Source of the DNA: UMGS172 sp045592985
GTDB lineage: Bacteria > Bacillota > Clostridia > Oscillospirales > Acutalibacteraceae
NCBI GenBank assembly: GCA_045592985.1
Contig: JAZNVU010000039.1
Location: forward strand, 1-54,829
Direction: 5' to 3'
DNA: 54,829 bases
Under the pieces are notes generated by a model that was not told where the DNA came from, did not search any database, and saw only the letters and a program-made list of their open reading frames with translations. A program made the position numbers and the translations under genes. Positions 1 to 8,826 of the stretch are shown piece after piece (the first letter of the stretch is position 1; every line of letters starts with the position of its first letter).

Positions 1-69
1 GTCGTCAAGCGGTAAGACACAGCACTTTGACTGCTGCATTCGTAGGTTCGAATCCTGCCACCCCAGCCA
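1..69 (+). tRNA. tRNA-Gln (TTG), 5' end outside the window
   Basis: The D arm, an anticodon stem CAGCA/TGCTG with loop CTTTGAC (anticodon TTG, glutamine), the T arm with GGTTCGAATCC and the 3' acceptor CACCCCA followed by G and CCA are all visible. The first six nucleotides of the 5' acceptor strand would lie left of the window, so whether this copy is intact cannot be judged. The sequence from position 1 to 88 recurs exactly at 173-260. Confidence 0.85.
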
Positions 70-88
70 TTAAAAAAGACATACCATA

Positions 89-172
89 AAGTCGGATCGT
101 AGCCATGTCGTTCTGTGAGCCAAGGAGTTGCAATAGTTGCTTGTCTTCCTAAGACCGCTTGGCCTCCGACTT
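89..172. repeat. 84-bp structured insert between the two tRNA-Gln copies
   Basis: The segment is closed by perfect 8-bp inverted ends, AAGTCGGA (89-96) and TCCGACTT (165-172). Inside lies a second stem GCCAAG (119-124)/CTTGGC (158-163), which encloses two small hairpins: GCAA-TAG-TTGC (130-140) and GTCTT-CCT-AAGAC (143-155). It splits the terminator hairpin that would normally follow the tRNA. I recognise no gene or known RNA family in it. Confidence 0.55.
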
Positions 173-242
173 GTCGTCAAGCGGTAAGACACAGCACTTT
201 GACTGCTGCATTCGTAGGTTCGAATCCTGCCACCCCAGCCAT
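173..242 (+). pseudogene. tRNA-Gln copy lacking its 5' acceptor strand
   Basis: Identical to the first tRNA-Gln from nucleotide 7 of the tRNA to the CCA end. The bases before position 173 come from the 84-bp insert and read CCGACTT rather than the TGGGGT needed to pair with the 3' strand CACCCCA. As written it could not form an acceptor stem, so it is probably not a working tRNA. It does keep the complete downstream terminator. Confidence 0.7.
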
Positions 243-277
243 TAAAAAAGACATACCATATGGTATGTCTTTTTTAA
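242..277 (+). terminator. Terminator after tRNA-Gln
   Basis: A near-perfect inverted repeat, TTAAAAAAGACATACCA paired with TGGTATGTCTTTTTTAA and ending in a T run. Only its left half follows the first tRNA copy (71-88), where the 84-bp insert interrupts it. Confidence 0.75.
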
Positions 278-319
278 TCGTTTGAGGTACTAGCATGAGT
301 CGAAACAGTCCATTTTTGG

Positions 320-1207
320 TCATTCCGGTCTGATTGCCTTTACCATATCGATAAATCCTGTCATAACCGGTGACAGCCATCGGTTTTTATGTATCAGAAT
401 CTGACTGAAATAGGTCTGTGGCGGCAGGTCTACGTCCAGTCTCATAAGATGACCCGATTTTAACTGCTTTTCAACCGAATATTCGGGCAAAAATGCGATT
501 CCTACGCCGCTTTGAACCAAGTTTGTTATTATGGAAACACTGTCAATTTCGACCGACTCATTAACCGAAGCGTTGTGTTGTGCGGCGATTTCCAGAAGTC
601 TGCCATAACAAATGCCTTCCCTTTCGGTTACAAGGAATTTTCGTTCGAATAGTTTTTTCACCGGAATATTACAACTTTGTGCCATTGGGTCAACCGCGCT
701 CGACACAAAAATAATGCTCTCTTTTCTGGCGTAACAACTCTTTATTTCGGGGTCGGTGTTAAGGTTTTTTGATATGTACAGGATATCCAAACGATTTTGG
801 TGCAGTTCCTCTAAAAGTTCGGTGGTATGGCCCGTCTTTATGCTTATGTTGACATTTTTGTATTTCTTTTTAAACTCGGGTAAAAGTAGCGTTACAACAC
901 CTATCAACAAAGACTCGGACACGCCCAAACGCAAAACACCGCTAATGTTTTCATCCAGTCCCTTTAGTGCCTGGGCTTTTTCCATGGTGTGCATTATTTC
1001 ATATGCATAGTTCAAAAACTGACTGCCGATCGCCGTCAACGACACCTTTTTACCAATTCGGTCAAAAAGCGGATATCCCAACTCGTTTTCCAACTGTTTG
1101 ATTTGCATGGTAACGGTCGACTGCACATAGTTCATTTCTTCGGCGGCTTTGGTGAAACTTTTGAGTTCAGTAACCCTAATAAAGGTCTCGATGTTTTTGA
1201 TATCCAT
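320..1207 (-). CDS. LysR-family transcriptional regulator
   Basis: A 295-residue LysR-type regulator. The N-terminal winged helix-turn-helix is clear (MDIKNIETFIRVTELKSFT..AAEEMNYVQSTVTMQI), followed by the linker and a periplasmic-binding-protein-like effector domain (about residues 90-290). The start at 1207 follows an AAGGAAGA ribosome binding site; an in-frame upstream extension to 1285 has none and runs through the divergent promoter. It is transcribed away from the yitT-like gene at 1333, the usual arrangement for a LysR protein that controls its divergent neighbour, so YitT is the best guess for its target. The effector ligand is unknown. Confidence 0.9.
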   Translation of the reverse strand: MDIKNIETFIRVTELKSFTKAAEEMNYVQSTVTMQIKQLENELGYPLFDRIGKKVSLTAIGSQFLNYAYEIMHTMEKAQALKGLDENISGVLRLGVSESLLIGVVTLLLPEFKKKYKNVNISIKTGHTTELLEELHQNRLDILYISKNLNTDPEIKSCYARKESIIFVSSAVDPMAQSCNIPVKKLFERKFLVTEREGICYGRLLEIAAQHNASVNESVEIDSVSIITNLVQSGVGIAFLPEYSVEKQLKSGHLMRLDVDLPPQTYFSQILIHKNRWLSPVMTGFIDMVKAIRPE

Positions 1208-1262
1208 AGTTTTTTCTTCCTTTTTATCAAATTTTTTGATGTTAGTTATCACAAACATTCGT

Positions 1263-1291
1263 TTTACAAATATATGGTAACACATTATACT
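1263..1291 (+). promoter_or_regulatory. Promoter for the yitT-like gene
   Basis: TTTACA at 1263-1268, a 17-bp spacer and TATACT at 1286-1291, a good sigma-A match about 40 bp before the ATG at 1333. The LysR gene starts on the other strand at 1207, so this spacer is a likely regulator binding region. Confidence 0.65.
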
Positions 1292-1332
1292 GTGCTTGTA
1301 AATAAAAAAAACAGTGTTTTGGGGTTGGAAAA

Positions 1333-2207
1333 ATGAAAATCAAAAATCAGGCACTTACATACGGAATAATCGTGTCAATGGGTATTCTTCTGGCGTTCAA
1401 TTATTACCTTTTCATTATAGAAAACGGCTTTGCACCGGCAGGACTCAACGGTATCGCGACCATGATACAGTACAAAACCGGTTTTAGTACAGTTACATGT
1501 CGCTCATAATAAATCTTCCGCTTTGTCTTATTTCGTTGTTTGTTGTGGGCAAGGATTATGCCGCCAAATCGACTGTTTTTACGCTTGTGTATTCCTTTTC
1601 ATACCTTGCACTTCAGCACTCAAGTCTTGATGAGATTCAATACTTATCCGGCGGTCATGACAGCATTTTTCCTGTTATAATCAGTGGCGTTATCAGTGGT
1701 TTTGTCTGCGGAATAAGTTTCAAAAACAACTCTTGTTCGGGCGGTATGGAGATAGTATCAAAGTGTATCGGCACTAAGAAACCGAATTTTAATTTTTTTG
1801 CAATAACCTTTATTCTTAATGCAATCGTGGCTTGTATTTCGCTGTTTGTTTATTCCGATGGCGGCGCACTCAACTATAAACCCGTCGCACTGTGCATTAC
1901 CTACTGCTTTGTAACCAACTTTGTTGGCAACTACATAATAAAAGGCACTAAAAGTGCCTACCGCTTCACCGTTGTCACTACCCATCCCGATGAGATATCT
2001 AAAGAGGTCACCAAAGTTTTAAGGCACGGTGCCACAAGAATCGAAGGTATCGGAGCCTATTCAGGAGCACCTAAAACCGTGCTTATTTGCGTTTTAAATA
2101 AGCATCAACTCAGTGATTTCCGCAACATCGTTGATAAGTATGACAATACCTTCTCCTTCTGCGAAAACGTAAGCGAAACCTACGGCAATTTCAAGCACGT
2201 GAAATAA
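1333..2207 (+). pseudogene. YitT-family membrane protein, interrupted by a frameshift
   Basis: Two reading frames together make a full YitT protein. The first runs from ATG 1333 through the first membrane segment and the conserved block APAGLNGIATMIQYKTGFS, then stops at 1509. The second frame picks up with YMSLIINLPLC around 1494 and continues through several membrane segments to the C-terminal DUF2179 domain (from about VTTHPDEISKEVTKVLRHGA) and the stop at 2207. The frame changes near 1486-1490 and is explained by loss of one base. A start at the internal ATG 1497 would lack the first helix and has no ribosome binding site. It may be a true pseudogene or a sequencing error. YitT proteins are integral membrane proteins of uncertain function. 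Confidence 0.75.
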
Positions 2208-2225
2208 TATTGTGATTAATCTATA

Positions 2226-2279
2226 CAACAAAATCCGCCCCATGCACCAAATCGGTGTATGAGGCGGATTTGTTTTTTT
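2226..2279 (+). terminator. Terminator after yitT-like gene
   Basis: AAATCCGCC (2231-2239) pairs with GGCGGATTT, followed by GTTTTTTTA. It lies between convergent genes and ends just before the stop of the large minus-strand gene. Confidence 0.75.
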
Positions 2280-2283
2280 AAAT

Positions 2284-5200
2284 TTAGCCGTTGCAGTGCC
2301 AGGTTGCATTAATGAGTTTTGAGTTAGAACTGTTAATAACTATTTTGGCTTTTTGTGCGGCTGTTCCATTGTAGTATACATCGGTAAGCGCATTGCAACC
2401 GCCAAAAGCGTAGTATGCAACGGTGTTTACCTTAGAGCCCAAGGTAACAGTCTTGAGTTTGCTGCAACCGAAGAACGTGTTCATACCAATAGTAGTAACA
2501 TTATTGCCGATAACTGCATTTTCCAAAGCATAACACTTAGTAAACGCATCGGTGCCAATGCTGGTTACAGTATCCGGCAAGGTTACACTCGTGAGTTTAG
2601 AGCAATTTGAGAAACAGTAAGAGCCGATGTACTGTGTTTTGGCTCCAAAGGTTACCGAGGTGAGTTCTGAACAACCGTAGAATGCCGACATTCCGATGGT
2701 GGTAACATTATCGCCTATTACTACCGTCTCAATCGATGTGTTCTTCAAGAATGCATACGAGTTAATTGTTGTTACGTTGTAGGTTTTTCCACCTTTTGTT
2801 ACCGTTGCAGGAATTACAACGTTCTTAACGTCGGTAATTGTACCGAGCACCGTTGCTGTATTGTTTGTATCGTTGCAACTGTAAATCAAATCACCGATAA
2901 TAACGGTATTGTACGTCCAAGTGGTATTAAGAATGGGTGCATTAGTGCTATTGATAGCAACCCATCTCTTGGCACTCTCGATGTTACCGTAGTAAATATT
3001 TTGAAGTGCGTCACATCCGTAGAATGCATAGTAAGCAATAGTCTTCATGTCCTCGCCGAGAACAAGAGTTGTAAGGCTGCTGCAGCCGTAGAAAGCCGAC
3101 ATGGGAATATTTGTAATTCTCTTGCCCAAAACGACAGTTTTAAGTGACGTACATTTTACAAACATGTAAGAACCAAGACCCGAAACGTAGTCAGGGAAAA
3201 TAACTTCTTCGAGGCTCGAGCAGCCGTAGAATGCCGACATTGCAACTGTTCTGAGAGCAATACCGAAGTTGATTTCTTTAAGAGCAGTGCAGTATGTAAA
3301 CGCATACGAACCGATTGCGGTTACGGTATCGGGAACAACAACGCTTTGGAGTCTGTTACAACTATAGAAGGCGTTGGAGTTAATAGCCGTTACCGTATAG
3401 GTAATGCCGTTTTTGGTAACGGTTGACGGAATAACCACGTCAGTAGCGGCCTTGTTGCAACTAACAACGCTGGCTGTTCGGTTTGTACCGTTGAAACTAT
3501 AGGTCAAAACTATCATTTCCCAAACCGCATACAAGGTTATATTGCCGTCGCCGGTAATGGCTTCGCCGGGCTGATACTGGGCTGTTGTAGCGTTTATATC
3601 GGTCGACCAACCAAGGAATTCATAACCATCCTTTATGGGAGTGGTTGATGAGAGCGTTACATAAGCACCAAAGTCTCTTGACTGAGTAGCCGGTTTGCTG
3701 GAAGCCAAACCGCCGTTAGAACCAAAGTAAACGGAATAAACTCTGCCGAACTTAAACGGAATGGTACCTGTTGCTGAAGTGCTGTTGAACTTAACGGCAA
3801 ACTTGTAGGTGGCTCCTGCTATCATGTTGTACTGGAGTCGGAAGTTATTGTTTTCTCCTCCGTTATTATTGCTTGAAAGCAACGCGCCGTTTGCATCGTA
3901 AAGTTCAACGTATGTATCGGCAGAGCCGGTTGAGTAAATAACGAAATTGCCGTTAATGGGTGAAGTATAGGTGTAGTATTTTGTTGTTCCCGCACGGTTG
4001 ATTTCCGCATTGTTTGAAGAGTTAACGGTAAGAGCAAACGTATTGCGCTCCCATACAGCGAACAACGAAATGTTGCCTTCGGTGTTGAAGGTGCCACCCG
4101 ACAGATATTCGGGAGTGGTGGCGTTACGGTTGGTTGACCAACCGAGGAAATCATATCCGTTTCTAGTGGGTTTTTCGGTGGTAAGCACAAGGTCAGAGCC
4201 AAAATCTCTGCTCTGAGAAGACGGCGTATTGCTACCGCCGTTTCCACCGTAATAAACGGTATAAACTCTACCAAACTTGAACGGAATAGTACCGGTATTT
4301 GAAGAATTATAATACTTTACACCAAACTTATAGGTAGTTCCTGCCGTCATGGTGTATTGGAGTCGGAAGTTTGTACCGTCTCCACCGTCGTCATTGCTTG
4401 TCAAAAGGTTGCCTTCAGCATCATACAAATAAACGATAGTGTCACCTGTGCCGGTTGAGTAAATTACAAACTCACCATTAATAGGCGAAATATAGGTGAA
4501 GTATTTCATTGCTCCGCCGGTGGTAATTATAGCGTTATTTGAAGAGTTTACGCTAAGCGGAAGTGTATTTTTCTCCCATACGGCAAACAGTGAAATGTTA
4601 CCTTCAGTATTGAATATACCGCCCGACAGATATTCGGGAGTGGTGGCGTTACGGTCGGTTGACCAGCCGAGGAAATCATATCCGTTTCTAGTGGGTTTTG
4701 CGGTGGTAAGCACGAGGTCAGAGCCGAAGTCTCTGCTCTGAGAAGACGGCGTACCGCTACCGCCGTTAGAACCAAAGTAAATGGAATAAACTCTACCGAA
4801 CTTAAACGGAATGGTACCTGTGTAGGAAGAATCATAAAATTTTACACCAAACTTATAGGTAGTTCCCGCCGTCATGTTGTACTCAAGACGGAAGTTGCCG
4901 TTTTCTCCGCCGTCGTCATTGCTTGTCAGCCAACCGCCGGTTGAGTTGTACAAATAAACCTCTGTATCCTCGTCACTGGTTGAGTAAATGACATACTTGC
5001 CCGAAACAGTCGGTGTGACGGTGTAGTATCTTATCATACCGCCGATTGTTATGCTGGCTGTGTTGGAAGAGTTGACGCTTATCGAAGAAGTCAGTGACTC
5101 CCACACTGCAAACAAGGTAACGTTGCTTTCAGCAGTAAACTCGTCACCGGGGTAATATCTTGCGGTTGTTGCATCAGCAGTTGTTGCCCAACCTTCAAAA

Positions 5201-8200
5201 ACATATCCGTCTCTTGTAGGAACAGTCGAAGTAAGCGTAAGGCTCTTGCCGTAATATTTAATTTGATATCCGGGTGCGTTTGTACCGCCGTTGGCATTAT
5301 AAGAAATGGTATACGCTCTGCCGAATTTAAACGAAATGGAACCGGTCCTTGAATCACTTAAATATTTTACTCCGAACTTATATGTAACGCCTGCAGTAAG
5401 GTTTTGTGCCAGCAAGAAGTTGGTATCGTCACCGCCGTCGTCGTTAGAAGCAATTTCATTGCCGTTTACGTCGTAAAGTGTAACGTATGTGTCGGCATCG
5501 CCCGTAGAATAAATAACGTACGCGCCGCTGACAGAAGGTGTGAAACTGTAATACCGCTCCTGTCCGCCTTGCACAATATTTGCGGTGTACGAACTGTTTG
5601 CAGTCATGGCAGTAACCGTTGTCACTACCTGCCATACCGCATAGAGGGTTGCATTTCCGGACAAACTAACTGATTGGCCGGGAGTAAAGGTTGCTGATGT
5701 TGCACTGCTTGATGTTGCCCAACCAACGAATTCGTATCCGCTTCTTGTGGGAACCGTTGTGCTCAAATTAAATGTGATGTCATAGTCCTCAGTGTACGAG
5801 GAAGGTGCACCGCTACCGCCGTTGGCGTTATAAGTAAGGGTGTATACACCGCCGAACTTAAAGTTGATGCTTCCGGTTGTGCTACCAAAGAACTGCACTT
5901 TAAACTTGTAGGTAGTACCTGCCGTCATGTAGTACTGCAAGCGGAAGTTTGTACCGTCTCCGCCATCATCATCGCTAGCAAGTTGAGTGCCCGACGAATT
6001 GTACAAATAAACCCTAGTGTCATCCGAACCGGTCGAATAGATTACGTATTCGCCGCTTGTTGCGGGAGTAAAGGAATATTCCTTTGCTCCACCGTCGGTG
6101 GTGATTTCGGCTTCGTTTTTGGAGTTTACCTCCAAAACAGACGCCACAGGCTGCCATACCGCATAAAGAATCACGTTTGCATAGTCTCCGTCAGCCGAAT
6201 ATGTGCTTGACGGCTGATAACTGACGGTAGTTGAAGAACTGCTGGTCGCCCATCCTTTAAATGTATAACCGCTTCTTGTGGGGGTAGAACTTGTGAGCGT
6301 AAGGTCCTTGCCGTAGTACTTGGTCTGTGAAGACGGAGCATTTGTACCGCCGTTAGCGTTGTAGGAAATGGTATATACCCTACCGAATTTGAATGGAATT
6401 GTGCCGGTTGACAATTCGCTATAATATCTTATTCCGTATTTATAGGTCGTTCCGGCAGTTAAATTATAGGTTAAAAGGAAGTTGTTGCCATCTCCACTGT
6501 CATCATCGGAGGCCAACACACTTCCGCTTGAATTATAAATATATACCTTTGTATCGGATGTGGATGTTGAATAAATTACATAAGTACCACTTACAGAGGG
6601 AGTGAATTGAAAATACTTCTCTTCCCCGCCTGTCGAAATAACAGCACTGTTGGAAGAATTGACCGTAAGCGTACTGCCTGTATTAGCCTGCCATACGGCA
6701 AAAAGCGAAGTGTTGCCCGTTACGGTATAACTGGCACCGGGCGCATAAGATACGGTTGAGGAGCCTGAACTTGTCGCCCAACCGAGGAAGGTATATCCGC
6801 TTCTTGTAGGAGAAGGCAACGAGAAAGATTTGCCGTATTCGGTAACAATATAGTTGGGTGAAAGTGTGCCGCTACCGATATTAAGGCTTGTTGCATAGAA
6901 GTTTACGCGGTAGGTAGTCGAAAGATTTCCTGCGGAATCCTTTACCGTCAGGTAATAAGCACCCGAACTTGAAACCGTCTTTGTGGCGGTGTTGGAGGTG
7001 GTGCTTGTATATGTGTTATTGACATAGTTGCTGTTGGTACCCCAATAATAACCTGCCACTCCTGCAGAAGCCGACATGGATATAGTTACAGTCTGACTGC
7101 CGGCAACATTATTGGTAGAGGAAATAGAGGCTGTAGGCGCCTGATTCTGCGAAACATAAGCATGCCTTACCTGTGATAAATTCGTTACAGCACCACTGGG
7201 GACATTGTTTATATCACAAACAAGATAACCGTCTTTATAGCAAAGACCGTAAATACAATAGTCGGTACTCAAAGTTGGCTCATATATCTTGGTTGATGTA
7301 TTTGTCGCAACATCGTATTTATATACTGCCTCAGGCAAAGAATAAAAAATATCTATACCATCACTAGTCAGTTTAGAATAGTTGTTGCTATAATACTGGC
7401 TACTGTTTATATACCATCTGTCGGGAAAACTTACAAGTTCGGCACCGGTAGTGGCACACATCAACTTTTTATTGGAATTATCAATGTAATATATCTTGTT
7501 GTTTACAAGTTCAAAAGAAGTTCTTGAATTCTGCCAATAGTAGTTATCATAGGTGGTGTCAGTGGGATATGTGTCATAGTCATAAGCATCGTGTCCCGTT
7601 TCAAAAATACCGTTTGAAGAACGCAAGAAGTTATCGTGAGAAACACCACCCTGCATAGGTTCCGCAGAGGTGTCACTTCCCCATCTCAAATCGTCCCAAG
7701 TTACGTCAATATGGTACGGATTACCGTTAACATAGATAATATTCCACGCGTGCCACAAATCATCTGACTCGCAAATATAACTTTCAATACCAACAAGTTC
7801 CATCAAATAGTCGTATGCCTCGGCATAGCCCTGACAAACAGTAACACCGTTAACTAATCCGTTATATGCATCATAATTTGTGTATGTAAAGTCATACTCG
7901 CAAACCATAGCCAAGCGGTCGTGAATAAGCAATGCTTTGTCAACATCGGAAAGCGCCGCGTTGTCTTTAATATCTACAACCATCGCGTTGGCAGCCGCAA
8001 CAAACTCTGCATACTTCGTTTGATATTCGCTTGCAGTACAGTTGTATGTTAAACTCAATCTGGTCAAATCATTCGATGAGTTCCATGAATAATTGTATGA
8101 GTTATTCAAATGGAAAGTCTCAGCCATTTCATCATACAGAAATTCTGCTACAGATTGAATGTAGGATTTGTCTATCCCATATGATGAAATATCAATAGTT

Positions 8201-8427
8201 TCTTGACAGTTGTAAATACCGTTAAACAACGTAGTTCTGAATGCGTCAAGATTGACTAACTGTTTCAAATCATTTACAGAACCTAGGGTTTTATAAAGTT
8301 TTGCCTCTCCCTCTGCAGAAAAAACTTCTTCTGTTGCTGCTTTAATCCCTGTCGCCGCAAAGACCGACATCGGCAAAGAACCGAGCAGCAAGCACAAACA
8401 AATGATTACTGACAAAATTTTCTTCAC
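2284..8427 (-). CDS. Giant secreted transglutaminase-like/InlB-repeat/LRR protein
   Basis: About 2,047 residues, exported. The chosen start is the GTG at 8427: GGAGGGG lies six bases upstream, whereas the in-frame ATGs at 8451 and 8442 lie before or inside that site. A signal peptide (KKILSVIICLCLLLGSLP, cleavage after about residue 24) is followed by a transglutaminase-like domain with a visible Cys198 (VCQGYA), His226 (HAWN), Asp241 (DVTW) triad. Then come a propeller-like stretch, an Ig-like segment (about 425-510), and alternating units over about residues 510-1640: seven InlB B-type repeats (YNANGG...GYxFxGWAT...LYAVW) and six PPC-like beta domains with acidic SDDDGGDG loops. BspA-type leucine-rich repeats (NAFYGCSSL) fill the last 400 residues. 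No LPXTG, SLH or C-terminal membrane anchor is seen, so it is probably released or held non-covalently. Likely role: adhesion or processing of an extracellular or wall substrate (inference). Confidence 0.9.
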   Translation of the reverse strand: MKKILSVIICLCLLLGSLPMSVFAATGIKAATEEVFSAEGEAKLYKTLGSVNDLKQLVNLDAFRTTLFNGIYNCQETIDISSYGIDKSYIQSVAEFLYDEMAETFHLNNSYNYSWNSSNDLTRLSLTYNCTASEYQTKYAEFVAAANAMVVDIKDNAALSDVDKALLIHDRLAMVCEYDFTYTNYDAYNGLVNGVTVCQGYAEAYDYLMELVGIESYICESDDLWHAWNIIYVNGNPYHIDVTWDDLRWGSDTSAEPMQGGVSHDNFLRSSNGIFETGHDAYDYDTYPTDTTYDNYYWQNSRTSFELVNNKIYYIDNSNKKLMCATTGAELVSFPDRWYINSSQYYSNNYSKLTSDGIDIFYSLPEAVYKYDVATNTSTKIYEPTLSTDYCIYGLCYKDGYLVCDINNVPSGAVTNLSQVRHAYVSQNQAPTASISSTNNVAGSQTVTISMSASAGVAGYYWGTNSNYVNNTYTSTTSNTATKTVSSSGAYYLTVKDSAGNLSTTYRVNFYATSLNIGSGTLSPNYIVTEYGKSFSLPSPTRSGYTFLGWATSSGSSTVSYAPGASYTVTGNTSLFAVWQANTGSTLTVNSSNSAVISTGGEEKYFQFTPSVSGTYVIYSTSTSDTKVYIYNSSGSVLASDDDSGDGNNFLLTYNLTAGTTYKYGIRYYSELSTGTIPFKFGRVYTISYNANGGTNAPSSQTKYYGKDLTLTSSTPTRSGYTFKGWATSSSSTTVSYQPSSTYSADGDYANVILYAVWQPVASVLEVNSKNEAEITTDGGAKEYSFTPATSGEYVIYSTGSDDTRVYLYNSSGTQLASDDDGGDGTNFRLQYYMTAGTTYKFKVQFFGSTTGSINFKFGGVYTLTYNANGGSGAPSSYTEDYDITFNLSTTVPTRSGYEFVGWATSSSATSATFTPGQSVSLSGNATLYAVWQVVTTVTAMTANSSYTANIVQGGQERYYSFTPSVSGAYVIYSTGDADTYVTLYDVNGNEIASNDDGGDDTNFLLAQNLTAGVTYKFGVKYLSDSRTGSISFKFGRAYTISYNANGGTNAPGYQIKYYGKSLTLTSTVPTRDGYVFEGWATTADATTARYYPGDEFTAESNVTLFAVWESLTSSISVNSSNTASITIGGMIRYYTVTPTVSGKYVIYSTSDEDTEVYLYNSTGGWLTSNDDGGENGNFRLEYNMTAGTTYKFGVKFYDSSYTGTIPFKFGRVYSIYFGSNGGSGTPSSQSRDFGSDLVLTTAKPTRNGYDFLGWSTDRNATTPEYLSGGIFNTEGNISLFAVWEKNTLPLSVNSSNNAIITTGGAMKYFTYISPINGEFVIYSTGTGDTIVYLYDAEGNLLTSNDDGGDGTNFRLQYTMTAGTTYKFGVKYYNSSNTGTIPFKFGRVYTVYYGGNGGSNTPSSQSRDFGSDLVLTTEKPTRNGYDFLGWSTNRNATTPEYLSGGTFNTEGNISLFAVWERNTFALTVNSSNNAEINRAGTTKYYTYTSPINGNFVIYSTGSADTYVELYDANGALLSSNNNGGENNNFRLQYNMIAGATYKFAVKFNSTSATGTIPFKFGRVYSVYFGSNGGLASSKPATQSRDFGAYVTLSSTTPIKDGYEFLGWSTDINATTAQYQPGEAITGDGNITLYAVWEMIVLTYSFNGTNRTASVVSCNKAATDVVIPSTVTKNGITYTVTAINSNAFYSCNRLQSVVVPDTVTAIGSYAFTYCTALKEINFGIALRTVAMSAFYGCSSLEEVIFPDYVSGLGSYMFVKCTSLKTVVLGKRITNIPMSAFYGCSSLTTLVLGEDMKTIAYYAFYGCDALQNIYYGNIESAKRWVAINSTNAPILNTTWTYNTVIIGDLIYSCNDTNNTATVLGTITDVKNVVIPATVTKGGKTYNVTTINSYAFLKNTSIETVVIGDNVTTIGMSAFYGCSELTSVTFGAKTQYIGSYCFSNCSKLTSVTLPDTVTSIGTDAFTKCYALENAVIGNNVTTIGMNTFFGCSKLKTVTLGSKVNTVAYYAFGGCNALTDVYYNGTAAQKAKIVINSSNSKLINATWHCNG

Positions 8428-8495
8428 TGAAAACCCCTCCATAAAATACACAAATGCATCTTTATGTGATATTTAAATAATGCATATCCACTTTA

Positions 8496-8524
8496 ATTAT
8501 ATACAATTACTTTCACAATTTCAA
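8496..8524 (-). promoter_or_regulatory. Promoter of the giant surface protein gene
   Basis: On the minus strand: TTGAAA (8524-8519), 17-bp spacer, TATAAT (8501-8496). It lies about 70 bp before the GTG start at 8427. Confidence 0.65.
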
Positions 8525-8732
8525 GTGATGTTGGGATGATTTTGAAATTTTATCCAAATAATCCTATGCCGAATTATTTTTGATGACAAATTTGGTTAAA
8601 ATGTATTCCTTCGGTCTTTTCAATCGAAGTATTTAAACCGTTCTGACCTTTTTAAAAATTGAATCCCCCTCACCTTTTTTATAATTTATTTGTCTTGTAA
8701 GTGCAAGTACAGCCCTAAAAACTGTTGTTTTC

Positions 8733-8758
8733 GTTTACATAAATATAATTATGTAAAC
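8733..8758. repeat. Inverted repeat upstream of the spoVAF-like gene
   Basis: GTTTACATAA (8733-8742), six-base spacer, TTATGTAAAC (8749-8758): a perfect 10-bp arm palindrome 68 bp before the ATG. The form suits a dimeric regulator operator; the regulator is unknown. Confidence 0.5.
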
Positions 8759-8826
8759 CAATGCGTTGTATACATATTTTTGTAATTTCAGCTAAAAATA
8801 ACCGAAACGACTAAGGACTGAAACAA

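Larger units (their letters stand above)
8428..8826. other. Intergenic region between the giant surface protein and spoVAF
   Basis: AT-rich spacer between divergent genes. It carries the sigma-A-type promoter of the minus-strand gene (8496-8524) and, closer to the spoVAF-like gene, a perfect inverted repeat (8733-8758). No convincing sigma-G or sigma-F promoter could be picked by eye for the germination genes. No coding content is seen. Confidence 0.6.

Noticed and set aside
177..380. 67-codon minus-strand open frame across the tRNA-Gln repeat
   Set aside because: It is the antisense of the tRNA; peptides of the form AGVAGFEPTNAAVKV are a familiar artefact of tRNA genes.
2284..8427. CRISPR-like or satellite repeats suggested by the periodic sequence
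   Set aside because: The periodicity is in frame and explained by protein repeats (InlB, PPC and LRR units) of one gene.
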